Positions 56,313-64,000 of a DNA stretch of 64,000 nt are shown piece after piece; the stretch's first letter is position 1; the number at the start of each line of letters is the position of its first letter. The notes beneath the pieces were generated by a model that searched no databases, was not told the DNA's origin, and was given only the letters and a program-made list of their open reading frames with translations. Made by a program: the position numbers and the translations under genes. The DNA is from Kordiimonas sp. (GTDB lineage: Bacteria; Pseudomonadota; Alphaproteobacteria; Sphingomonadales; Emcibacteraceae): positions 1-64,000 of the forward strand of contig PADB01000012.1 of the NCBI GenBank assembly GCA_002700365.1. The letters are read 5' to 3'.

Positions 56313-57334
56313 GACGCACCTCCGGTAACGGCCGGGCCGTTTTCTCTGGCGTGGCGGGTCAGAAGGTCGAGGCATGCCATCCTTACAGCAACGCCCATTT
56401 CGACTTGTTCCTGAATGAGACTGCGGTGAATATCATCGGCGACAGCTGTATCAATTTCTACGCCCCGGTTCATGGGTCCGGGATGCATAATCAATGCATC
56501 TGGTTTTGCCGCGGACAATTTATCAAGATCAAGTCCGTAAAGCGTAAAATATTCCCGAACCGAAGGCAAAAAAGCCCCCTGCATACGTTCCAGTTGCAGG
56601 CGTAGCATCATCACGATATCGCAGTCTTTCAGTCCTGCCTTCATATCATGGAAAACTTCCACGCCCAGCCGGTCAACATCAACGGGTAATAAGGTGGAGG
56701 GCGCAACAACGCGAACGCGTGCCCCCATGGCATGTAAGAGCAGGATATTTGATCGGGCGACACGGCTATGGAGGATGTCACCACATATGGCAACAATTAG
56801 GCCATGAAGGCGCCCTTTCCGTCGTCTGATTGTCAGGGCATCCAATAAGGCCTGTGTTGGATGCTCATGGCTACCATCCCCTGCGTTGAGGACAGCCCCG
56901 CTTACTTTTTCAGACAAGAGTTTAACGGCACCAGAGTTACCGTGACGCATCACGAGAAGATCCGGGTGCATGGCATTGATCGTCAATGCCGTATCCAATA
57001 ACGTTTCACCTTTTTTAATGGATGAGGTTGAGACCGACATATTAATGACGTCTGCACCTAATCGTTTCCCGGCTAATTCAAATGACATTCTTGTGCGGGT
57101 CGAATTTTCAAAAAAGAGATTGATTTGCGTCATGCCCTTCAGAATGGACTTACGCTTATTGGTTTGACGGTTTTGTTCCACATAGATATCAGCCAGATCA
57201 AGAATAGTGGTGATATCAGCGGGTTTCAGTTCCTGAATACCCAGTAGGTGTTTGTGCGGGAAGACTGGCTGTGCCACAGTCATGTTTTGCGGCCTGTTCT
57301 TTGTGTATGAGGAATTCTGTATTGTACTGTTCAT
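56309..57334 (-). CDS. pyrB: Aspartate carbamoyltransferase catalytic subunit
   Basis: 341-residue enzyme joining carbamoyl phosphate and aspartate, in pyrimidine synthesis. The carbamoyl-phosphate loop STRTR lies in [35 protein letters not shown] and the C-terminal [11 protein letters not shown] are diagnostic. The start is ATG 57334 with AAGG upstream, though ATG 57283 would give a shorter conserved N-terminus. No pyrI is present; the pseudo-dihydroorotase partner is the usual alternative. It overlaps pyrC by four bases. Confidence 0.95.
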   Translation of the reverse strand: MNSTIQNSSYTKNRPQNMTVAQPVFPHKHLLGIQELKPADITTILDLADIYVEQNRQTNKRKSILKGMTQINLFFENSTRTRMSFELAGKRLGADVINMSVSTSSIKKGETLLDTALTINAMHPDLLVMRHGNSGAVKLLSEKVSGAVLNAGDGSHEHPTQALLDALTIRRRKGRLHGLIVAICGDILHSRVARSNILLLHAMGARVRVVAPSTLLPVDVDRLGVEVFHDMKAGLKDCDIVMMLRLQLERMQGAFLPSVREYFTLYGLDLDKLSAAKPDALIMHPGPMNRGVEIDTAVADDIHRSLIQEQVEMGVAVRMACLDLLTRHARENGPAVTGGAS

Positions 57335-57409
57335 CAAGGCCTTATGTTATAGGGCGAAGCAGGGGGCGGGGCAAGATGACTTTTTGTCACTATGGGGCAT
57401 AACTATAGG

Positions 57410-57871
57410 TCATATTAAGCTGAGGCGGTCTAGGGCACCTTGTAAAATATACGCGGCGGCCATTTTGTCGACGACTTCTTTCCGACGTTTGCGGCTGGAA
57501 TCAGCCTCCAGTAAAGTGCGGGTTACGGCTGCGGTTGAGAGGCGCTCGTCCCAAAAACAAACGGGCAGTTCAATGTGTTCCAAAAGGTTTGTCGTGAATT
57601 GTCGGGTGGATTGACAGCGCGGTCCCTCACTGCCATCCATATTAATGGGTAGTCCGATAATTAAGCCGCCTATATCTTCTTCCGCTATAATTTCTTTCAA
57701 ACGGATAATATCTTTAGAAAATTTTGTCCGCCGTATTATTTCTACAGGGGTGGCGATTTGCAACAGGCTGTCGGAACGGGCAATGCCAATTGTTTTGGTT
57801 CCCGGATCTAATCCCAAGAGGCGCATACCTGGCGTGAGCCGCGCTTTTAGTGTTTCTATATCAACAAGCAT
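57410..57871 (-). CDS. ruvX: Holliday junction resolvase-like RuvX (YqgF)
   Basis: 153-residue RNase H-fold nuclease family protein, implicated in 16S rRNA maturation as well as recombination. The first catalytic aspartate D22 is in LLGLDPGTKTIGIARSD; GGLIIGLPINMDGSEG and the CFWDERLSTAAV motif follow, with acidic residues near DKMAAAYILQ. ATG 57871 fits the family start; ATG 57907 is an alternative. It usually heads the pyrB or gat cluster in alphaproteobacteria; here thiC and hemN separate it from gatC. Confidence 0.92.
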   Translation of the reverse strand: MLVDIETLKARLTPGMRLLGLDPGTKTIGIARSDSLLQIATPVEIIRRTKFSKDIIRLKEIIAEEDIGGLIIGLPINMDGSEGPRCQSTRQFTTNLLEHIELPVCFWDERLSTAAVTRTLLEADSSRKRRKEVVDKMAAAYILQGALDRLSLI

Positions 57872-57996
57872 GCCATAGGTCTTATCTGCTTTATGACATT
57901 GATGCATCTTTTTTTTGCTGCCATGCAGATATGCAGTCCGCGTTCACAGTGATAGTCCTTGCTTTTAAATCAAAATAATTTAACCATATCTATTGT

Positions 57997-58094
57997 ACCT
58001 AGGGGAGCCGTGAAGAGGCTGAGACGCTGTCGGTAGAAATACAAAGACAGGGACCCTTTGAACCTGATCCGGATGATGCCGGCGTAGGGAAGGG
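57997..58094 (+). ncRNA. TPP riboswitch (THI element) of thiC
   Basis: Conserved segments appear in order: AGGGGAGCC (58001-58009), GGCTGAGA (58017-58024), the ACCCTTTGAACCTGATC core (58053-58069) and the closing GGCGTAGGGAA. Thiamine diphosphate binding turns off thiamine synthesis genes. No hairpin with a T-run separates it from thiC, so control is probably at translation start. A ten-C tract lies in the expression platform. Confidence 0.95.
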
Positions 58095-58126
58095 AGTGGG
58101 TCTCAGGGCATTCAGGACCATCACCT

Positions 58127-58136
58127 CCCCCCCCCC
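58127..58136 (+). repeat. Homopolymer of ten Cs in the thiC leader
   Basis: Ten consecutive Cs lie between the TPP aptamer and the thiC start. The tract could pair with the G-rich end of the aptamer (GGGAAGGGAGTGGG) and may slip in replication. A base-count error in sequencing is also possible. Confidence 0.8.
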
Positions 58137-58172
58137 TTAAATTTACGCATTCCGGATTTTTTGTAACAGTAG

Positions 58173-60053
<1,881 letters not shown>

Positions 60054-60104
60054 TGCGGAGTGTGATACCGTTTTTGTCTTAATAAACAGAGTTCCAGTAT
60101 TCGG

Positions 60105-60137
60105 AAAAGCCCGGTCATTTTTTGGCCGGGCTTTTTT
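60105..60137. terminator. Terminator between thiC and hemN
   Basis: AAAAGCCCGG (60105-60114) and CCGGGCTTTT (60126-60135) form a ten-base stem with an 11-base loop and flanking A/T runs, serving the convergent genes on both strands. Confidence 0.9.
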
Positions 60138-60170
60138 GTGCGCAATGCAGATGTTCAAAGAAAAAGTGCG

Positions 60171-61529
60171 TTATTCATCACGGAGTATATCTAATAATAA
60201 CTTTCCTTTGACCGGAAAATGAGGATCAAAGACAGTTGCAATACCGCGGACAAAGGGCCGCCCTTTTTTGGTGACACGCAGATGCCCTTTTCCTGATTTG
60301 ATATATCCCATATCTTCCAGAAATCTTAGATTTCTCCATTCCTTGGTAAAATCAATTTCCAGTTTATGTTTCTGCGCAACTTTTTCGGGTTTGACATCAT
60401 AGTAGGACATCAACTGAGAGATAATATCACGACGCAGGCGGTCCTCTTTATGTGTGGCCACACCACGCATTATCGGCAATCTACCTGCGGTAATGGCGTT
60501 TTGGTAAGTTTTAATATCAGGACTGTTTTGTGCATATCCTTTATGCAGGCAACTGATGGCAGAAACGCCGAAGGCGATCAGCGTATCAGAGGCATCGACG
60601 CTGTAGCCCTGAAAATTGCGTTTTAGGCTATGATCGGCTAATGCCTGTGCCAATTCGTCTTCTGGTCGTGCGAAGTGGTCAATGCCAATGGACAGATAAC
60701 GCCCTTTATTAAGTTCTGCCTGCATGGCATTGAACATGTCCAGACGCAGATCGGAATGAGGTACGGGGGCCGTTTCTAATAATTTTTGGTGTTTGCGCAT
60801 CCAGGGCACGTGTGCATAACCGAATAAGGCGATGCGCGATGGCATAAAGGCCATGGCAATTTTTGCTGTTTTGGTGACAGACGCGATTGTTTGATGGGGA
60901 AGGCCATACATCAAATCAAGGTTAATGTTATTGATATTGTGTTGGCGCAATTTGCTGATGACGGTGGCCACGAGGTCTAAAGACTGTATACGGTTCACAT
61001 TTTCCTGAACCCGGTGATCAAAGTCCTGTATGCCCAAACTGGCACGGTTTACACCGCAATGCTCATAAGCTTCGATTTTTTTATCGTCTACACTGCGGGG
61101 ATCAATTTCAATGGCAATATCCGCATTGTCATCAATATCAAAGCAGTGGGCCAGCGTGGCCATAATGCGGGTAAAATCTTTTGCGCTCAGCATGGAAGGG
61201 GAGCCGCCGCCAAAGTGTATATGACTTGCGGTTCTCGTCCCCAATTCGTTGTGAACCATGCGAATTTCTTTAAGGAGTATATCCACATAGTTTTTAACGG
61301 CACTGTAGTGATTAGTGACCTTTGTCAGGCAGCCACAAAACCAGCAAAGCTGTTCACAATAGGGGATATGTATATAGAGAGAGACAGTTTCATCATCTTT
61401 GACCGCTTTTAACCACGTGCGATATTTATCTTCTCCCAAGTCCGCAAATTGTAGGGCTGTAGGGAAGCTTGTATATCGCGGAAGGCGCAATTGATCCGGT
61501 GCGGCCTGCTTTTTGGCAAAGCTGTTCAT
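60171..61529 (-). CDS. hemN: Oxygen-independent coproporphyrinogen III dehydrogenase
   Basis: 452-residue radical-SAM enzyme for haem synthesis without oxygen. The cluster motif CEQLCWFC has C58, C62 and C65, with the extra C67 typical of HemN. GGGSPSMLSAKDF and the MYGLPHQT motif are present, and the C-terminal domain distinguishes it from HemW. Its promoter carries an FNR box, in keeping with induction at low oxygen. Confidence 0.95.
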   Translation of the reverse strand: MNSFAKKQAAPDQLRLPRYTSFPTALQFADLGEDKYRTWLKAVKDDETVSLYIHIPYCEQLCWFCGCLTKVTNHYSAVKNYVDILLKEIRMVHNELGTRTASHIHFGGGSPSMLSAKDFTRIMATLAHCFDIDDNADIAIEIDPRSVDDKKIEAYEHCGVNRASLGIQDFDHRVQENVNRIQSLDLVATVISKLRQHNINNINLDLMYGLPHQTIASVTKTAKIAMAFMPSRIALFGYAHVPWMRKHQKLLETAPVPHSDLRLDMFNAMQAELNKGRYLSIGIDHFARPEDELAQALADHSLKRNFQGYSVDASDTLIAFGVSAISCLHKGYAQNSPDIKTYQNAITAGRLPIMRGVATHKEDRLRRDIISQLMSYYDVKPEKVAQKHKLEIDFTKEWRNLRFLEDMGYIKSGKGHLRVTKKGRPFVRGIATVFDPHFPVKGKLLLDILRDE

Positions 61530-61560
61530 ATTTCTCTATAACTTTCAAGAAGACGTTATC

Positions 61561-61602
61561 TTTATATGTCACTAGAGATAAGTGCGCCTTGATCGAAATC
61601 AA
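61561..61602 (-). promoter_or_regulatory. FNR box and class II promoter of hemN
   Basis: TTGAT-CGAA-ATCAA at 61589-61602 is a perfect FNR/Anr half-site pair. On the minus strand TATAAA (61566-61561) lies downstream; a start near 61554 would centre the FNR box at about -41.5, the class II activator position. hemN begins 25 bases further on. Confidence 0.7.
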
Positions 61603-61791
61603 ATGAAAATTATAAGACAGTCGCCTCTTTGGGCTGTGTGTGGGCTGTGGCTGTGGTGACTGCAAAAAATCCCGACATCTGCAGCTTGCAGAAGGGGCAC
61701 GCGGATGCTAGTTTCCGGCCTTAACCGTCTGCCTTTTGACCTTAAAGGGTAGAATATCCCGATAAGTATAGTTTTAAGACATAGGATCATC

Positions 61792-62079
61792 ATGTCTGTC
61801 GATAAAAATACCGTTGCAAAGATTGCCCATCTGGCGCGTATCAAAGTGCCAGATGCTTCATTAGAACCACTGGTGGGCGAGTTGAATAATATATTGGATT
61901 TCGTTGAACAGTTGAACGAAGTGAATACCGATAATGTCGCTCCTATGACCAGTGTCGTCGCCGCGACGATGGTTTTGCGTGATGACGATATCACGGCAGG
62001 TGATTGCCGCGATGAGGTGCTGGCGAATGCGCCGGCGGCAGAGCATGGCTTCTTTGCTGTGCCGAAAGTAATCGAATAG
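61792..62079 (+). CDS. gatC: Aspartyl/glutamyl-tRNA amidotransferase subunit C
   Basis: 95-residue GatC, which stabilises the GatA-GatB complex. Family segments are [40 protein letters not shown] and the C-terminal FFAVPKVIE. gatA starts eight bases later, and the three genes form one operon. Confidence 0.95.
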   Translation: MSVDKNTVAKIAHLARIKVPDASLEPLVGELNNILDFVEQLNEVNTDNVAPMTSVVAATMVLRDDDITAGDCRDEVLANAPAAEHGFFAVPKVIE

Positions 62080-62087
62080 GGGCGGGA

Positions 62088-63572
62088 ATGATGACTGAAC
62101 TTACTGCATTGACGCTGGCGGAGGCACGTGATGGCCTGGTGGCCGGTGACTTTAGTGCCCGGGAATTAACGCAAAGCTATGTAACGGCGATGGAGACGGC
62201 CACAGAATTAAATGCCTATATCGTTGATACGCCGGAACAGGCATTTTCTATGGCGGATGCGGCCGATGCGCGCCTGAAGGACGGCACGGCCAAGGCCATG
62301 ACAGGCATCCCGCTGGCGATCAAAGACTTGTTCTGTACCCGGGATGTCCATTCCTGTTCTGCCAGCCATATATTAAATGGCTTTCAACCGCAGTATGAAT
62401 CAACGGTGACCCAGAACCTGTGGGATGACGGCGCGGTGATGCTGGGTAAGGTGAATATGGATGAATTCGCCATGGGGTCTTCAAATGAGACCAGCTATTA
62501 TGGTCCTGTCAGAAACCCCTGGAAAGCATCGGGCAGTGAAAAAGAGCTGGTGCCAGGTGGGTCGTCCGGGGGATCGTCAGCGGCGGTTGCTGCGGAAATT
62601 GCTGTGGCGGCCACAGGGACAGATACCGGTGGTTCGATCCGCCAGCCTGCAGCCTTTACAGGGACTGTGGGGCTAAAGCCAACATATGGCCGTTGTTCAC
62701 GGTGGGGCATTATTGCTTTTGCGTCTTCACTGGATCAGGCGGGTCCAATTACCAGGACGGTCCGGGATGCAGCAATTATGCTGGAAAGCATGGCCAGCTT
62801 CGATCCAAAGGATACGACATCTGTCGACTGTCCGGTTCCAAATTATGAAGCGGCCCTGACGGGTGATATCCGTGGCCTGAAAGTAGGTATTCCTAAAGAA
62901 TACCATGCGGACGGCGTGCCGGAAGATATTGAGAAGATCTGGAAACAGGGTATTGAATGGCTGAAGGACGCTGGTGCGGAAGTAGTGGACATCAGCCTGC
63001 CGCATACAAAATATGCGCTGCCGACTTACTATATTGTTGCGCCTGCGGAGGCATCATCAAATCTGGCACGCTATGATGGCGTGAAATATGGTCTGCGTGT
63101 TACGGGAGAAAGCCTGGATGACATGTATGCCCTGACACGCGCTGAAGGTTTTGGTGATGAGGTAAAACGCCGGATTTTGATAGGCACATATGTGTTATCT
63201 GCGGGGTATTACGATGCCTACTATCTGAAGGCACAAAAGGTCCGCAGTCTAATCGCGCGTGACTTTGCCAATGCCTATGAAAAAGTTGACGTTATATTGA
63301 CGCCAACGGCCCCCTCCGCAGCTTTTGCGCTGGGTGAAAAGTCCAGTGATCCTTTGGAGATGTATTTGAATGATATCTTCACGGTTCCGGCTAGTTTGGC
63401 GGGGCTGCCCGGTATTTCGGTCCCCGCAGGTTTAAGTCAGGACGGTCTGCCTTTGGGGCTGCAGCTTATAGGTCGGGCTTTTGACGAAGAAACGGTGTTG
63501 AAAGTGGGCGGCGTGCTGGAGAGTGCAGCGCAATTTTCAGCAAAACCCGCAAAATGGTGGGGGGCAAAATAA
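62088..63572 (+). CDS. gatA: Aspartyl/glutamyl-tRNA amidotransferase subunit A
   Basis: 494-residue glutaminase/amidase subunit that supplies ammonia to GatB. The amidase triad region is seen as catalytic K79 (IPLAIKD), the Gly/Ser-rich loop [15 protein letters not shown] (155-169) and the Ser nucleophile in [11 protein letters not shown] (S183). Adjacent ATGs at 62088 and 62091 are both possible. Its stop overlaps the gatB ATG by one base. Confidence 0.96.
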   Translation: MMTELTALTLAEARDGLVAGDFSARELTQSYVTAMETATELNAYIVDTPEQAFSMADAADARLKDGTAKAMTGIPLAIKDLFCTRDVHSCSASHILNGFQPQYESTVTQNLWDDGAVMLGKVNMDEFAMGSSNETSYYGPVRNPWKASGSEKELVPGGSSGGSSAAVAAEIAVAATGTDTGGSIRQPAAFTGTVGLKPTYGRCSRWGIIAFASSLDQAGPITRTVRDAAIMLESMASFDPKDTTSVDCPVPNYEAALTGDIRGLKVGIPKEYHADGVPEDIEKIWKQGIEWLKDAGAEVVDISLPHTKYALPTYYIVAPAEASSNLARYDGVKYGLRVTGESLDDMYALTRAEGFGDEVKRRILIGTYVLSAGYYDAYYLKAQKVRSLIARDFANAYEKVDVILTPTAPSAAFALGEKSSDPLEMYLNDIFTVPASLAGLPGISVPAGLSQDGLPLGLQLIGRAFDEETVLKVGGVLESAAQFSAKPAKWWGAK

Positions 63573-64000
63573 TGTCAAATTATATACAAGGGGCAACTGG
63601 TGACTGGGAAATTGTGATCGGGCTTGAGGTTCATGCACAGGTGATCTCTCAATCAAAGTTGTTTTCAGGAGCGGCAACAGCCTTCGGTTCGGAACCAAAC
63701 ACACAAGTGAGCCTTGTGGATTCGGCAATGCCGGGAATGCTGCCTGTTATTAATGGTGAATGTGTGCGGCAGGCCGTCCGAACAGGACTGGCCTTGGGCG
63801 CGACTATTAATCTGTATTCGGTTTTTGATCGCAAGAACTACTTTTATGCAGATTTGCCGCAGGGCTATCAGATTTCACAGTTTAAACATCCGATTGTTGG
63901 TGAAGGTGACGTGGTCATCGATCTGGATAATGAGCAGAGCAAAGTTGTTGGTATTGAACGCATCCATCTTGAACAAGATGCGGGTAAATCCATGCATGAC
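63572..64000 (+). CDS. gatB: Aspartyl/glutamyl-tRNA amidotransferase subunit B (partial, 5' part)
   Basis: The first 143 codons of GatB, which phosphorylates and amidates Glu-tRNA(Gln) or Asp-tRNA(Asn). [30 protein letters not shown] and [20 protein letters not shown] are family hallmarks. The gene runs off the window edge. It overlaps the gatA stop by one base. Confidence 0.96.
   Translation, partial: MSNYIQGATGDWEIVIGLEVHAQVISQSKLFSGAATAFGSEPNTQVSLVDSAMPGMLPVINGECVRQAVRTGLALGATINLYSVFDRKNYFYADLPQGYQISQFKHPIVGEGDVVIDLDNEQSKVVGIERIHLEQDAGKSMHD

Overview
The window is a contiguous piece of an alphaproteobacterial chromosome with mid-range GC. It is almost entirely housekeeping and core-physiology genes. 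No transposon, integrase, phage gene, plasmid function or CRISPR array was recognised. The alphaproteobacterial assignment rests on gene content: MipZ, DivK, PleD, the F1-ATPase chaperone ATP12, DUF1491, DUF3572, a FemAB-like DUF482 protein, a phasin, and the order divK-pleD-rpmG ... rnr-topA-dprA-plsY-pyrC-pyrB-ruvX. That order is familiar from Rhodospirillales and relatives; the family or genus is not resolved.

1-14021 is the tuf / S10 / spc / alpha ribosomal supercluster: the 3' end of tuf, then rpsJ to secY and adk, then rpsM-rpsK-rpoA-rplQ. It is tightly packed on the plus strand. A strong sigma70-type promoter with a possible regulatory leader lies before rpsM, and an intrinsic terminator follows rplQ. 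14085-21947 (plus strand) encodes a periplasmic HtrA/Deg protease, RarA, the CrcB fluoride channel, RluC-type pseudouridine synthase, a HAD phosphatase, an AsmA-family protein and ATP12. 22132-28549 carries propionyl-CoA carboxylase (pccB-pccA), acylphosphatase, lipB (minus strand), a stand-alone FliN-type SPOA protein, and a sulfur-assimilation pair (siroheme synthase and APS reductase) behind an inverted-repeat-rich promoter. tRNA-Leu(GAG) follows.

28995-40456 holds a truncated DUF805 membrane protein, mgtE, a DUF1491 gene, minus-strand panC and a Bax-like glucosaminidase, mipZ, a membrane-anchored J-protein, phosphomannomutase, a phasin with a candidate PhaR operator, clpS-clpA and a secreted DUF6491-like protein. 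40572-44926 is a minus-strand block: FemAB-like protein, glycerophosphodiesterase, RidA, GGDEF cyclase, HAD-like protein and DUF3572. 45163-48200 encodes the cell-cycle and c-di-GMP regulators DivK and PleD, rpmG (minus strand) and an unusual Hpt/pseudo-receiver fusion.

48245-57871 is a long minus-strand run: rnr, topA, dprA, plsY, a catalytically dead pyrC, pyrB and ruvX. dprA has no ATG, GTG or TTG start at its expected 5' end. The right end carries a TPP riboswitch with a ten-C tract, thiC, hemN behind a perfect FNR box, and gatC-gatA-gatB (gatB cut by the window edge).

No wholly new multi-gene system was found. The best leads are small: the non-canonical dprA start with a 17-bp tandem duplication, the Hpt/pseudo-receiver protein, alternative hairpins in the alpha-operon leader, paired inverted repeats before the siroheme/APS-reductase operon, and a structured intergenic element near 28.8 kb.
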